DNA of 64,000 bases from Acidobacteriota bacterium (GCA_021787565.1 JAJYLT010000011.1:28690-92689); one strand, 5' to 3'; numbered from the stretch's first letter, positions 27,448-37,010 are shown. Made by a program: numbers and translations. The notes: a model not told the origin generated them from the letters alone.

Positions 27448-28710
27448 ATGCCTTATGCGGATGGTGACCACCTAGCTGAGGCCCTTCGGGCATTCCTGGA
27501 GGGGGCCGACCCCGAGAGGTTGGCGGCGACGGCCTTCGAGCGCATGGCGAAGCGGGGCGAAGAACCGGCCCGGGTGCTCTGCCTCGGCAAAGCCGCTCCG
27601 GCCCTGGCTCGGGCCGCTGAGGCCATCTGGCCAGGAGTTCCAGGCTTTCTGTACGGCACCTCGCCGCACCAAAAGGCGCCTCGCGCATGGACCGAGCTCT
27701 ACGGCGATCACCCCAATCCCACGGCCGGCAACCTCAGGCGGACCCGGGAGGTGCGGGCATGGCTGGAGCGGGGAAGTGGCCCCCTGCTGGCCTGCGTCTC
27801 GGGCGGGGGGTCGGCGCTCCTGGTGGAGCCACGGCCGCCCTGGACCCTGAAGGAGAAGGCGGCGGCCATGGCCCTCCTGATGCAGCGCGGCGCATCCATC
27901 GGCGAGATCAACACCGTCAGGGCGCGACTCTCCACGGTGAAAGCCGGCGGGCTGCTCGGGAGCGTGCGGCCGTGGCCGGTCCTCACGGCCATCTGGAGCG
28001 ACGTGGGGGCGGGCCAGGGGCGCCTCGTGAGTTCGGCCCCCACCTTGCCGTGGCGGGTACGCGAGAGCGCGGAGGCCGTGGCGGCGAGGTACGATCTGCG
28101 ACTCGCGCGCCCTTTGCCGGCACCCGGGTCGATAGCAAGCGCGGCGAGAGGAGACCGATGGATGGTGCTCTTCGACGCCCTCGCCCTCCGGCGGCTCGTG
28201 GCTGCTGGGCTTCGCGAGGAGGGATACACGACCATCGAGTTGCCGGTCCCGGAAGGTGTCCATGCGGGGCGGCTCGCCGCAAGGATCGTGGAGCGCTTCG
28301 CCTGCCGGCGCTCTCGCGCTCCGCTGGCCATGGTGGGGACGGGCGAGGCCACGGTCGTCGCGCGAGGCGCCGCGGGCCGGGGAGGTCGCTGCAGCCACCT
28401 CGCCGCCGCTCTCGCCCTGGAGATGACGGGGCGAAACCGGAAATCGCCCTGGCTCTTCGCGGCGCTGGCCACCGACGGGGTGGACGGCTCGGGTGGCGCG
28501 GGGGCCTTCACCGATTCCGCGCACGCGCCGCCGGCCGACGAGCTTCGTGCGGCTCTGGAGCGCCGCGACACGGGACGACTCTGGGAGTGGCGGGGGGGGC
28601 TGCTTGCGCGCGGACCTACCGGCAATAACCTCCGGGACCTCTGGGTCCTGGCCGATGGCCCGTGCGAACCGGCGGGCGCCCAGCGGGGAGAGGAGGGGCA
28701 CCGGAAGTGA
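27448..28710 (+). CDS. Glycerate 2-kinase family protein (DUF4147/MOFRL)
   Basis: 420 residues. Phosphorylates D-glycerate to 2-phosphoglycerate in serine, glyoxylate or non-phosphorylating sugar routes. Seen: VLCLGKAAPALARAA, GDHPNPTAGN, CVSGGGSALLVEPR, INTVRARLSTVKAGGL, and a MOFRL-type C-terminus with GTGEATV, GGRCSHLAAALAL, LATDGVDGSGGAGAFTD and GPTGNNLRDLWVL. The leader is very short and lacks a ribosome site. The stop overlaps the GTG of the next gene. Confidence 0.9.
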   Translation: MPYADGDHLAEALRAFLEGADPERLAATAFERMAKRGEEPARVLCLGKAAPALARAAEAIWPGVPGFLYGTSPHQKAPRAWTELYGDHPNPTAGNLRRTREVRAWLERGSGPLLACVSGGGSALLVEPRPPWTLKEKAAAMALLMQRGASIGEINTVRARLSTVKAGGLLGSVRPWPVLTAIWSDVGAGQGRLVSSAPTLPWRVRESAEAVAARYDLRLARPLPAPGSIASAARGDRWMVLFDALALRRLVAAGLREEGYTTIELPVPEGVHAGRLAARIVERFACRRSRAPLAMVGTGEATVVARGAAGRGGRCSHLAAALALEMTGRNRKSPWLFAALATDGVDGSGGAGAFTDSAHAPPADELRAALERRDTGRLWEWRGGLLARGPTGNNLRDLWVLADGPCEPAGAQRGEEGHRK

Positions 28711-29924
28711 AGCGGCTCTTCGACCCCTCGGCGGCCGGGCTCTACATCCACGTTCCTTTCTGCGCCTCCATCTGCGGCTACTGCGATTTCTACCGGGTGC
28801 TGGACCGGGGCGGCGGCGTGCCCGCGGGCTTTGAAGATCTGCTCCTGGTGGAGGCCGCCCTCTACCGGGAGTCTCCCCCCGTGGAACTGGATTCGATCTA
28901 CCTCGGAGGAGGCACTCCTTCGCTGCTCGCGCCCGAGCGCCTGGGGCGATTGATGCAGGGCCTGGGAGTGGTCTTCACGTTCCGCCCGGACCTGGAGGTG
29001 ACCCTCGAGGCCAATCCCGAGACCGTCACGCCGGAGGCCCTCCGCGGATGGCTCGACGCGGGCGTCACTCGCCTCTCCATCGGCGTGCAGAGCCTCGACG
29101 GGCGGGTCCTCGCGGCGCTGGACCGACGGGCCGGCCCCGACCAGGCGCTGGAGGCGGTGGAACAGGCGGCGTCCGCAGGCTTCGCGCGCCTCTCGGTGGA
29201 CATGATGACGGGCGTGCCGGGCCAGGATTCCGGCTCCCTCGAAGCGGACCTGGAGCGCGTGGCGCAACTGCCCGTGGACCACCTCTCCTTCTACAGCCTG
29301 GACCTGCATCCGCAGACCAAGCTCCACCGGGCCGTACTGCTCGGCCGCCAGTCGGTGCCGGATGACGATGCCGCCGCAGAGATGTGGGAGCGCACCCACG
29401 AGCTCCTCACCGAGCGGGGCTTCGAGCACTACGAGGTCTCCAACTTCGCCCGGCCGGGCGGCCGCTGCCGCCACAACCTCCGGTACTGGCAGGGCGGGGA
29501 CGGCATCGGCCTGGGGCCCGCCGCCTGGGGCCGCTTCAGGGAGCGGCTCCTGGCCAACCCGAGGAGCCTCGCGAGGTGGAGGGAGGCCCTGAAGGAGGGA
29601 CGGACTCCCTGGGAATCGGTGGAGCCGCTCGCTCCGCGCAGGCAGCGGCAGGACCTGCTCATCTTCGGCCTGCGCGTCTGTGATGGCGTGCCCCTGGAGT
29701 CGGTGGAGGAGGTCCTCGCCGAGGACGGCCGGGATCCGCTGGCGCTCGTGAAGGCCTTGACCGACCACGGATACGCGCTGTTCGAGGAGGGAGTGCTCCG
29801 CCTGACTCCCCTGGGATTCCTCATGTCCAGCGAGATCCTCGCCTACCTGCTGCCGCGGGGATGGAATGAGCCGCCGTCCTCGCGCTCGGGCGACCTGGCC
29901 GGCGCCAAGGCGGGGGAGGAGTGA
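28707..29924 (+). CDS. hemW: HemW-like radical SAM protein (coproporphyrinogen III oxidase-like)
   Basis: 405 residues from GTG, overlapping the kinase stop (GTGA). AGLYIHVPFCASICGYCDFYR carries the CX3CX2C cluster motif. YLGGGTPSLL, SIGVQSLD, SVDMMTGVPGQ, LSFYSLDL, HYEVSNFARPG and the C-terminal HemN-like winged domain are typical of HemW, a heme chaperone or trafficking protein, rather than of the HemN enzyme. The N-terminal extension specific to HemN is absent. Confidence 0.9.
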   Translation: MKRLFDPSAAGLYIHVPFCASICGYCDFYRVLDRGGGVPAGFEDLLLVEAALYRESPPVELDSIYLGGGTPSLLAPERLGRLMQGLGVVFTFRPDLEVTLEANPETVTPEALRGWLDAGVTRLSIGVQSLDGRVLAALDRRAGPDQALEAVEQAASAGFARLSVDMMTGVPGQDSGSLEADLERVAQLPVDHLSFYSLDLHPQTKLHRAVLLGRQSVPDDDAAAEMWERTHELLTERGFEHYEVSNFARPGGRCRHNLRYWQGGDGIGLGPAAWGRFRERLLANPRSLARWREALKEGRTPWESVEPLAPRRQRQDLLIFGLRVCDGVPLESVEEVLAEDGRDPLALVKALTDHGYALFEEGVLRLTPLGFLMSSEILAYLLPRGWNEPPSSRSGDLAGAKAGEE

Positions 29925-30222
29925 AGCGCCCGGGTGGTGGGCCGCACGATCCGCACGAGCCCCTCGTAGGCCGCGTGGAGATCCTCCACCGAGCGGATGA
30001 GGGCGGCATCGTCGCCCGAAGCGGCGGACCGCCCATACCGATCCACGGCCTCCTGGCGGTCCACCGATCTCACGCTGGCATAGGCGAAGAGACCCCCCGT
30101 CAGAAAACCCGCGGCGCCGAGCTGAAGCCCGACGAGGCCGAGGAGCGAGACCAGGCCCACGGCGAAGAGCTGGAACCTGGCCGCAGAAGGGGCGGCGCCC
30201 CCGGCCGCCGCGCGACGCCTTC
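29843..30222 (-). pseudogene. Possible remnant of a small membrane protein
   Basis: The minus-strand frame contains a protein-like stretch with a hydrophobic helix (LFAVGLVSLLGLVGLQLGAA) followed by an amphipathic part (DDAALIRSVEDLHAAYEGLVRIV). There is no credible start codon with a ribosome site, and the frame runs into the 3' end of the hemW-like gene. It sits directly downstream of the hydrolase remnant on the same strand. Probably a decayed gene; low certainty. Confidence 0.3.
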
Positions 30223-30360
30223 TCAGGCCAGCCAGTCGGCCACGATCCGGGCCACGTCCTCCCAGCCCGGCTCGCCGAGGACCCAGTGGGCGTGGTCCGG
30301 AAGCTCGCGGTAGGTGACCACGTTCACCCCGTGCGGGTTGACGGGGGGAGCCGGGCCGCC
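30223..30360 (-). pseudogene. Alpha/beta hydrolase C-terminal remnant
   Basis: The last 40 or so residues before the stop read NVVTYRELPDHAHWVLGEPGWEDV..., the usual end of an alpha/beta hydrolase, with the catalytic His in DHAHW. Upstream of about 30360 the frame loses all resemblance, so only the 3' end of the gene survives. Confidence 0.5.
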
Positions 30361-30470
30361 CATATTGGCAGTACGAGCGCGCTGTGAGGCAAATTCGGGG
30401 GGTCCGTCGCCGGTCGGTCTGCCGCGGCGGGGTTTTCCTCCAGTCGAATGTCGCATGAGGAGAGGCGGCC

Positions 30471-30815
30471 ATGGCAGAAATGCAGATCAAGATCGGCGAC
30501 AGGGGAGCGGTCAAGGTGGTGGAGCTGGTGGGGTCGGTCACCCTCGGCGCGGGAGACCTGAAGGTGCGGGAGGCCATCAAGGAGCTCGTCTCCGGTGGGC
30601 ACCAGAAGATCGTCCTGGACCTGGGCGAGGTGCCCTTCATGGATTCCACGGGCATCGGCGAGCTCGTCGCGGCCTTCACCTCGGCCCGAAACCGCGGGGC
30701 CACCTTGAAGCTGGCGCGCTTGACCCGCCGGATCAAGGATATCCTGGACATCGCCCAGCTCTCGGCGGTCTTCGAGAGCTACGAGTCCGTCGAAGAGGCG
30801 GTCCAGTCCTTCTGA
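30471..30815 (+). CDS. STAS-domain anti-sigma factor antagonist
   Basis: 114 residues. SpoIIAA/RsbV-like: beta strands, then VLDLGEVPFMDSTGIGELVAAF with the phospho-acceptor Ser in DST, and a C-terminal helix. Such proteins release a partner sigma factor or signalling protein when dephosphorylated by binding an RsbW-type kinase. No RsbW or PP2C gene is next to it; the kinase at 5.1-8.1 kb is of a different (Hanks) type. Confidence 0.9.
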   Translation: MAEMQIKIGDRGAVKVVELVGSVTLGAGDLKVREAIKELVSGGHQKIVLDLGEVPFMDSTGIGELVAAFTSARNRGATLKLARLTRRIKDILDIAQLSAVFESYESVEEAVQSF

Positions 30816-30958
30816 CGGGGCTCCCGGCGCCCTTCCGCCGGCACGACGACCAGCCTGAATCCGCACCCGGATGCGGCCGGGCCTCCGGCCGTTCTCCGAG
30901 GAGGCCTTCGCGCGTCTCGAACCGCGAATAAAGGGCGGGCTCTGGCGTTCCTACGAAG

Positions 30959-31621
30959 ATGAGAGCGCGAACTGGCCATCGCCGGAAGCTGACGGCGGCG
31001 CTCGTGGCCGCGGCGGCGCTGTGCGTCCTCGGCGCGGCAACGTGGGCGCAGAATCCGAAAGGAAAAGGGCAACCGATGTCCGAGAAGACGGAGACGATCA
31101 CGCTGGGCGGGGGCTGCTTCTGGTGCATCGAGGCGGTCTTCGAGGAGCTCAAGGGGGTGGAGAAGGTGGAGTCCGGCTATTCGGGCGGGACGGTGCCGAA
31201 CCCGACCTACGAGCAGGTCTGCACCGGGAGGACGGGCCACGCGGAGGTGGTGCAGATTACCTTCGACCCGGTGGTGATCTCCCTCGGGCGGATCCTGGAG
31301 GTCTTCTTCGCGGTCCACGACCCGACGACGCCGAACCGGCAGGGGGCGGACGTGGGGCCCCAGTACCGGTCGGTGATCTTCTACCGGGGCCCCGAACAGC
31401 GGGCGGCCGCCGAAGAGGCGATCCGTAAGCTGGAGGCGGCCAAGCTCTACCCGAGGCCCGTCGTCACGCAGGTGGAGCCCTTCCAGGCCTTCTACAAGGC
31501 CGAGAACTACCACCAGGAGTACTACCGCCTCCACGGTGAGGAGCCCTACTGCCAGCTCGTGATCTCGCCGAAGATGAAGAAATTTCGGGAGCACTTCGCG
31601 GCCCTGCTCGGAAGGAAGTGA
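30959..31621 (+). CDS. msrA: Exported peptide methionine sulfoxide reductase MsrA
   Basis: 220 residues. Reduces the S-epimer of methionine sulfoxide in proteins. A basic N-terminus and hydrophobic stretch (about 10-31, ending ATWAQ) form a signal peptide. The catalytic motif [12 protein letters not shown] starts near residue 48, followed by [25 protein letters not shown] and HQEYYR. An internal ATG at 31076 with AAGGA nearby would give a cytosolic form. The active site has Cys, not Sec. Its counterpart msrB at 47.4 kb is exported too. Confidence 0.93.
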   Translation: MRARTGHRRKLTAALVAAAALCVLGAATWAQNPKGKGQPMSEKTETITLGGGCFWCIEAVFEELKGVEKVESGYSGGTVPNPTYEQVCTGRTGHAEVVQITFDPVVISLGRILEVFFAVHDPTTPNRQGADVGPQYRSVIFYRGPEQRAAAEEAIRKLEAAKLYPRPVVTQVEPFQAFYKAENYHQEYYRLHGEEPYCQLVISPKMKKFREHFAALLGRK

Positions 31622-31677
31622 GTGCTGGGGACAGGGGACAAGAGGCGGCCACAGCATGGCACGATGCTTTCTCTCGG

Positions 31678-31716
31678 CATCACCTCATCACCTCATCACC
31701 CCATCTCCTCATCTCG
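31678..31716. repeat. Octamer repeat (TCATCACC/TCATCTCC)
   Basis: About five units of the octamer family that fills 47088-47300. Confidence 0.75.
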
Positions 31717-31742
31717 GAATCTTGCTGGAGGCAAAACCTCTT

Positions 31743-31773
31743 CGTGTCCTGGTGTCTTGGTGGTGAATCCCTT
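31743..31773. repeat. CACCAAGACACC-type dispersed repeat
   Basis: The complement reads GGATTCACCACCAAGACACC, nearly identical to the start of 47951-47985. A weaker relative lies near 1919-1937. Confidence 0.55.
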
Positions 31774-31813
31774 TTTCGTGCTTTCCGAATCCCGGATCCC
31801 GCTCCACCCCCCA

Positions 31814-31956
31814 AATTCCGCGATGGAATTGCACTCGTAGGAACGCCGCCCCCGGCGCGACGGACCGTACGCGGGCACCGCATCCTGGTCGCAGGGTCAC
31901 CCGGTTCGCGGCGAGGCGCCGCTCCTACGCAGGCGTCGAGCCGCTATCGCGGAATT
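31814..31956. repeat. MITE-like element, complete copy
   Basis: 143 bp with terminal inverted repeats AATTCCGCGAT...ATCGCGGAATT. The subterminal CGTAGGA(A/G)CG segments are also inverted relative to each other. No coding capacity. It matches 4850-4952 on the other strand. It ends about 18 bases before the rpmE promoter. Confidence 0.75.
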
Positions 31957-31973
31957 GGAGCACCCGTCCGATC

Positions 31974-32002
31974 TTGCACGGACGCGGAAGTTGGTTTATA
32001 AT
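31974..32002 (+). promoter_or_regulatory. Sigma-70 promoter of rpmE
   Basis: TTGCAC, 17-bp spacer, TATAAT (perfect -10). An AAGGAGGT ribosome site follows at 32013-32020. Confidence 0.88.
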
Positions 32003-32028
32003 CAGCCTTTTGAAGGAGGTAGTTCTTC

Positions 32029-32238
32029 ATGAAGAAAGCCATCCATCCGGCCTATCACGAGGTGACGGTGACCTGCGCCTGCGGAAACAGCTTTGTGACG
32101 CACTCCACCAAGAAAGAGCTGAAGGTCGAGATCTGCGCGGCCTGCCACCCCTTCTTTACGGGCAAGCAGAAGTTCCTGGACACGGCCGGCCGCATCGAGA
32201 AGTTCAATACCAAGTACGGCAAGAAGCCCAAGGAGTAG
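32029..32238 (+). CDS. rpmE: 50S ribosomal protein L31 (zinc-binding type)
   Basis: 69 residues. The start [22 protein letters not shown] and [24 protein letters not shown] give the zinc-ligand set (CAC...CAAC) of the Cys-containing L31 form, typical of zinc-replete growth. Strong promoter and ribosome site. It heads the usual rpmE-DUF1385-prfA cluster. Confidence 0.97.
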   Translation: MKKAIHPAYHEVTVTCACGNSFVTHSTKKELKVEICAACHPFFTGKQKFLDTAGRIEKFNTKYGKKPKE

Positions 32239-32248
32239 CTCCCGAATC

Positions 32249-33220
32249 ATGCCGGGCCGAACGGGCTCCATTCGCCGGTGGCTCAGGGCCAGCCTTCCCC
32301 TCCTGGCGGAGGGCAGCGTCCTCGTGGGAGGACAGGCGGTCATCGAGGGGGTGCTCATGCGCCTGCCCGAGACCTACGCCGTGGCCGTCCGGGACGCCAA
32401 GGGAGAGGTGCGCGTGAAGAGGGAGCGCCTGCCGGAGACGGCCAGGGGCCGCTTCGGAAACCTCCCTTTCGTCCGGGGCAGCATCATCCTCTTCAAGGCC
32501 ATGATGTTGGGGATCTCGGCGCTGAACTTCTCGGCCGAGGTGGCCATGGAGGAGATCGGCGAGGAGGAGGGGGAGAAGGGAAAGGGAGGCTCGGCCTGGC
32601 CCATGGCCCTGACCGTGGCGCTCTCCCTGGCCGCGGGGGTGGCCATCTTCTTCTACGTGCCCCTCCTGCTCACCCAGCTCCTGACTCGGGTCTGGCCGCT
32701 GGCGAACCACTCCGTGGGCTTCAATCTCATCGACGGGGCCATCCGGATCGTCATGTTCGTTCTCTACATCCTGGGGATCTCCCTCATGAAGGACATCCGC
32801 CGGGTCTTCGGCTACCACGGGGCGGAGCACAAGGTGGTCTACACGTGGGAAGCGCGGGAGGAGCTGACGGTGGAGAACGCCCGTCGCCACTCCACGCTCC
32901 ACCCGCGTTGCGGCACCTCCTTCCTGCTGTTCGTGATGGTGGTGGCGATCCTGGTCTTCTCGCTGGTTCCATCCAGCGCTCCCTTCTGGGTGAAGCTGCT
33001 CTCCCGCGTGGTGTTCCTGCCGGTGATCGCGGGCATCTCCTACGAGCTGATCCGCTTCACGGCGAAGTTCCCGCGCTCGCCCTTCGTGAGGCCGCTGCTG
33101 TGGCCGGGACTGGGCATGCAGCTCTTGACCACCCGGGTGCCCGACGACACCATGCTCGAGGTGGCCATCCGGGCGCTCAAGGAGGCCCAGGAGCTGGGAG
33201 TGGCCTCCCTCGCCGCCTAG
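32249..33220 (+). CDS. DUF1385 membrane protein (YqhQ-like)
   Basis: 323 residues. [22 protein letters not shown] near the N-terminus, four hydrophobic segments, and [15 protein letters not shown]...[15 protein letters not shown] are hallmarks of DUF1385. The biochemical role is not established. The family is nearly always between rpmE and prfA, as here. The conserved His and Cys residues suggest metal binding (inference). Confidence 0.9.
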   Translation: MPGRTGSIRRWLRASLPLLAEGSVLVGGQAVIEGVLMRLPETYAVAVRDAKGEVRVKRERLPETARGRFGNLPFVRGSIILFKAMMLGISALNFSAEVAMEEIGEEEGEKGKGGSAWPMALTVALSLAAGVAIFFYVPLLLTQLLTRVWPLANHSVGFNLIDGAIRIVMFVLYILGISLMKDIRRVFGYHGAEHKVVYTWEAREELTVENARRHSTLHPRCGTSFLLFVMVVAILVFSLVPSSAPFWVKLLSRVVFLPVIAGISYELIRFTAKFPRSPFVRPLLWPGLGMQLLTTRVPDDTMLEVAIRALKEAQELGVASLAA

Positions 33221-33291
33221 CCCCCCGACCCACGAACCCCGCGCCGAGGGCCGAGGCCCGCCTCGCGACGATGACCGATACGGACGGAGCC

Positions 33292-34380
33292 ATGGATACA
33301 GCCATTCTGAGCCGCCTCGACAAGCTGATCTTGAAGCACGCCGACCTCTCCGAGCAGTTGAGCCGGGCCGACGTGGTGGCCGACCAGGCGCGCTTCAGGG
33401 AGCTCTCCAAGGCCTATGCGGACCTCTCCGAAAAGGCGGCGATCTACACCCGCTACCGGAAGCTCCAGGCGGACTACCAGGAGGCCCAGGAGCTCTTGCA
33501 GGGAGACTCGGAGGAGATGGCCGAGATGGCCCGGGAAGAGATCGCCCGGCTCGAACCGGAACTGGCCAAACTCGAGCACCAGCTCAAGATCTGCCTGCTC
33601 CCCTCCGATCCCAACGACACCAAGAACGGCATCCTGGAGATCCGGGCCGGCACGGGGGGCGAGGAGGCCGCGCTCTTCGCTGGGGACCTCTTCCGCATGT
33701 ACGCCCGGTACGCCGAGCGGAGGGGCTGGAAGCTCGAGGTGCTGGACGAGAGCCGCACCGAGCTGGGTGGCTTCAAGGAGGTGGTGGCCTCCCTCTCCGG
33801 GGAGAAGGTCTACTCCCGCCTGAAGTTCGAGGCGGGCGTCCACCGGGTGCAGCGCGTCCCCGCCACCGAGGCCTCGGGGCGGATCCACACCTCGGCCGTG
33901 ACGGTGGCCGTGCTGCCGGAGGCGGAGGAGATCGACGTTCACATCGAGGAGAAGGATCTCCGGATCGACCGGTTCTGCTCCTCCGGTCCGGGCGGGCAGA
34001 GCGTGAACACCACCTACAGCGCGATTCGCATCACCCACCTGTCCACGGGCCTCGTAGTGAGCTGCCAGGACGAAAAGAGCCAAATCAAGAACAAGGCCAA
34101 AGCCCTCAAGATTCTCCGCTCCAGACTCCTCCAGTTGGAGGAGGAGAAGCGCATGGCCGAGCTCTCGGCCACGCGGAAGTCCATGGTGCGGTCGGGGGAC
34201 CGCTCCGAGAAGATCCGGACCTACAACTTCCCCCAGAACCGCCTCACGGACCACCGCATCAACCTGACCATCCACCGCCTGGCGGACATCCTGGAGGGGG
34301 ACCTGGACATGCTCCTGGACCCGCTGCTGGAGAGCTTCGAGGCCGAGAGGCTCGAGGCCGAGTTCGACAAGGTCGTGTAA
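33292..34380 (+). CDS. prfA: Peptide chain release factor 1
   Basis: 362 residues, like E. coli RF1. Recognises UAA and UAG and triggers peptide release. The codon-recognition PxT motif is PAT in [14 protein letters not shown]; the catalytic GGQ lies in [18 protein letters not shown] 33292 gives the usual length; ATG 33271 is an in-frame alternative. A UGA-reading Sec system (selC) is in the same genome; UGA is read by RF2, so RF1 does not compete with it. Confidence 0.96.
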   Translation: MDTAILSRLDKLILKHADLSEQLSRADVVADQARFRELSKAYADLSEKAAIYTRYRKLQADYQEAQELLQGDSEEMAEMAREEIARLEPELAKLEHQLKICLLPSDPNDTKNGILEIRAGTGGEEAALFAGDLFRMYARYAERRGWKLEVLDESRTELGGFKEVVASLSGEKVYSRLKFEAGVHRVQRVPATEASGRIHTSAVTVAVLPEAEEIDVHIEEKDLRIDRFCSSGPGGQSVNTTYSAIRITHLSTGLVVSCQDEKSQIKNKAKALKILRSRLLQLEEEKRMAELSATRKSMVRSGDRSEKIRTYNFPQNRLTDHRINLTIHRLADILEGDLDMLLDPLLESFEAERLEAEFDKVV

Positions 34381-34420
34381 TCCCGGCGGGGTTCGCCGGG
34401 GCTCGTGTTCGAGGTGGATC

Positions 34421-34594
34421 ATGGACCTGGGACTTCGGGGCAAGGTGGCGGTGGTGTGCGGGGCGAGCGCCGGGATCGGCCTGCCCGAGGAGGTGGCCGC
34501 GGCCGTGGCCTTCCTCTGTTCCGAACGGGCGGCCTACATCACCGGCGTGGCCCTGCCGGTGGACGGCGGACGCCTTCGCGGCCTGCTGGCCTGA
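34421..34594 (+). pseudogene. Internally deleted short-chain dehydrogenase/reductase
   Basis: A 57-residue open frame joins an SDR N-terminus ([20 protein letters not shown], complete cofactor-binding glycine motif) directly to an SDR C-terminus ([20 protein letters not shown] then VALPVDGG). About 190 central residues, including the Ser-Tyr-Lys active site, are missing, yet the frame is kept. A 250-residue SDR has lost its middle by a clean deletion; it cannot be an active enzyme. Confidence 0.8.
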
Positions 34595-34650
34595 GCGCGA
34601 GGGCGGAACCATGGCCGCCCGAGGCTGGGCCAAGAAAGAGGTTCTGATCA

Positions 34651-35964
34651 TTGCTCGAACGCACTAAGATCCGCCTAGTAGCGCTCTTCGGTTCACCGCT
34701 CAACACCCTGCACAGCCTGAGGGCCAGGGAGGCCCTCATCGCCCGCTGGGTCCTCTCCTCCTTCGTGATCGGGGTGACGACGGGCGTGCTCGTGGCGGGC
34801 TTTGACTTTCTTCTCCGGGACCAGGTGGTCTGGTATCTGTACAGCCTCCGCTCCAAGCCCGCCTATGCCCTCCTCCCCGTTGCCGGCCTCTTGTGCGCCT
34901 GGCTCGCCACGCGGTACCTGGTGCCCAGTCGGGAGGGGGAGCTGACGGAGGACTACATCTTCGTCTTCCACGACAAGAACCGCCGCATGCGCTTGGGGAA
35001 CCTTCCCGGGAAGCTGGTGGCCAGCTTCCTGACCATCGCCAGCGGCGGAAGCATGGGGCTGGAGGGCCCGGCGATCTATACGGGGGCCGCCCTCGGCGAT
35101 TCTCTCCAGAACTGGCTGGGGCGCTACTTCGGGCGGGAAGACCGCAAGATGCTGCTGGTGGCCGGGGCCTCGGCGGGCATGGCGGCCATCTTCAAGGCGC
35201 CCCTCACCGGCGTGGTCTTCGCCATGGAGTCTCCCTACAAGGACAGCATGGCGGCGAGGGCCCTCGTTCCGGGACTCATCGCCTCCTCCTCCAGCTACGT
35301 CACCTTCGTGACGCTCGTCGGCAGTGAGCCGCTCTTCGGCCAGAGCGGCTTCGGGCGGTTCGGGGTTCGCGACATCCTCTACGCCGCCCTGCTCGGCCTC
35401 TGCTGCGGTATCGGCGCGCGCCTGTTCGTCTGGCTCACGCACCTTCTCAAACACGCCTTCCAGCGGTTGCCTGGAGTCGTGCGCCCCCTCATCGGAGGCC
35501 TGGCCGTGGGCGCCCTGGGAACGCTCGTGTTCGTGGCTTTCGGAGAGCCCTACATCTACGGCCCCGGATACATGCTCATCCGCCACGCCCTCGCCGTGCA
35601 GGAGCCCGTCAAGCTCCTTCTCCTCCTCTTCGGAGCCAAACTGCTCGCCACCTCCTTCACGGTGGCCGGGGGAGGCGTCGGCGGGCTCTTCTTCCCCCAG
35701 GCGGTGCTGGGGGTGATTCTGGGCTCGCTCTTCAGCCTCGTGGTGCCGGGCGTGCCCGGCCCCCTCTTCCCCCTCATCGGGCTGGCGGCCTTCGTGGGCG
35801 CCGGCTACAGGACGCCGCTGGCGGCCGTGGCCTTCGTGGCGGAGACCACGGGCAACCCGTGGGTGCTCATCCCGGCCATGATCGCCACGGTGGTGAGCTT
35901 TCTGGTCATGGGGCAGGCGGGGGTCTCGGAGAAGCAGCAGAACCTCATCCAGGTGACGAGCTGA
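34651..35964 (+). CDS. ClC-family chloride channel/antiporter
   Basis: 437 residues from TTG, with AAAGAGG nine bases upstream. About ten to twelve hydrophobic helices. ClC signatures: GGSMGLEGPAIYTG (the gating Glu in G-x-EGP is present), KAPLTGVVFAMES and GGGVGGLFFPQAVLG. The first selectivity motif GSGIP is not present in recognisable form. No C-terminal CBS domains. Ends facing the MDR gene with an inverted repeat between. Confidence 0.92.
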   Translation: MLERTKIRLVALFGSPLNTLHSLRAREALIARWVLSSFVIGVTTGVLVAGFDFLLRDQVVWYLYSLRSKPAYALLPVAGLLCAWLATRYLVPSREGELTEDYIFVFHDKNRRMRLGNLPGKLVASFLTIASGGSMGLEGPAIYTGAALGDSLQNWLGRYFGREDRKMLLVAGASAGMAAIFKAPLTGVVFAMESPYKDSMAARALVPGLIASSSSYVTFVTLVGSEPLFGQSGFGRFGVRDILYAALLGLCCGIGARLFVWLTHLLKHAFQRLPGVVRPLIGGLAVGALGTLVFVAFGEPYIYGPGYMLIRHALAVQEPVKLLLLLFGAKLLATSFTVAGGGVGGLFFPQAVLGVILGSLFSLVVPGVPGPLFPLIGLAAFVGAGYRTPLAAVAFVAETTGNPWVLIPAMIATVVSFLVMGQAGVSEKQQNLIQVTS

Positions 35965-35992
35965 GGCCGGCGGGGGCCTGAGCGTCAGCTCA
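35959..35992. terminator. Inverted repeat between convergent genes
   Basis: GAGCTGAGGCC...GGCCT...TCAGCTC spans the stops of the ClC gene and the minus-strand oxidoreductase gene. It could end both transcripts, although a T tract is lacking. Confidence 0.45.
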
Positions 35993-37010
35993 CCGTCAGG
36001 ACGACCTTCCCGACGGTCTGGCGCTCCTGCATCCGCCGGTGGGCCTGGGCGGCCTTCTCCAGCGGAAGGGAGAGCCCCACGCGGGGGCGGATGAGGCCCT
36101 TCGCCCTGAGGGCCAGCATCTCGTCGGCCGCCGCGCGCAGCATCTCCGCGCGGTCCGCGAAGTGGATCAGGTTGAAGCCGGAGAGCGTCCGGTCCCTGTC
36201 GATCATCCCCAAGGGAGCGACCAGCAGCATCTTCCTGAGGCGCCAGAGAGCGCCGAGCCTGGCGATCCGGCCCGGCTTCACGGCGGAGGCGGCCCCGAAG
36301 AGGACGTGGCGCCCGCCGGGGGCCAGACTCCTCCAGGAGCGGGCGAAGGTCTCGCCGCCCACGGAGTCCATCACCACGTCCACGCCCCTGCCCGCCGTGG
36401 CCTCCAGGATGACCCTTCGGAAGTCCTCCTCCCGGTAAAGGATCACGCGCGCCTCGGGGCACTCCTCGCGGACCACGGCGCCCTTGGACTCGCTCCCGAC
36501 GGTGGCGAAGACCCGCACGCCCAGTTCTCTGAGGAGCTGCAGGCAGGCGATCCCCACGCCGCCCGCCGCCGCGTGCACGAGCACGCTCTCGCCCTTCTGC
36601 ACGTGGGCGAGGTTAAAGAGGCCGTGATAGGCGGTGAGGTACTGGACGGGGAAGGCGGCGCCCTCGGCGAAGGTCATGTCATCGGGCATGCGCATGGCGA
36701 AGGAGGCCGGGATGACCACCTTCTCGGCGTAGCCGCCGAAGCGGCAGAAGCTCATCACGCGCTCCCCCGGTTTGAGCCCGCTGACCCCCTCTCCCACCGA
36801 CTCGATCACCCCGGCGGCTTCGAGGCCCGGAACGAACGGCGGTTTGGGGGCGGCTTTGTAGATCCCCAGGCGCGAGAGGAGATCGGCGAAGTTCACGCCG
36901 GCGGCCCGGCTGGCGATGAGAACCTCGCCCCGCCCCGGAGAGGGGACCGGCACCTCCCGCAGGGCCAGCACCGATTCGTCCCCGTGCCTGGTCACTACCA
37001 CGGCTTTCAC
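35985..37010 (-). CDS. Zinc-independent MDR oxidoreductase (quinone oxidoreductase-like)
   Basis: 341 residues. Medium-chain dehydrogenase/reductase fold: GroES-like domain with AAGVNFADLLSRLGIY, VPGLEAAGVIESVGEGV, then NADPH-binding VLVHAAAGGVGIACLQLL and VVMDSVGGETF. The catalytic and structural zinc cysteines of alcohol dehydrogenases are absent, so it belongs to the quinone reductase/VAT-1-like group. The substrate is unknown. It follows a small membrane-protein gene after 19 bases, probably in one transcript. Confidence 0.9.
   Translation of the reverse strand: MKAVVVTRHGDESVLALREVPVPSPGRGEVLIASRAAGVNFADLLSRLGIYKAAPKPPFVPGLEAAGVIESVGEGVSGLKPGERVMSFCRFGGYAEKVVIPASFAMRMPDDMTFAEGAAFPVQYLTAYHGLFNLAHVQKGESVLVHAAAGGVGIACLQLLRELGVRVFATVGSESKGAVVREECPEARVILYREEDFRRVILEATAGRGVDVVMDSVGGETFARSWRSLAPGGRHVLFGAASAVKPGRIARLGALWRLRKMLLVAPLGMIDRDRTLSGFNLIHFADRAEMLRAAADEMLALRAKGLIRPRVGLSLPLEKAAQAHRRMQERQTVGKVVLTVS

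Noticed and set aside
30959..31621. MsrA or MsrB as selenoproteins
   Set aside because: Both catalytic positions are encoded by TGC; no in-frame TGA with downstream hairpin was found.
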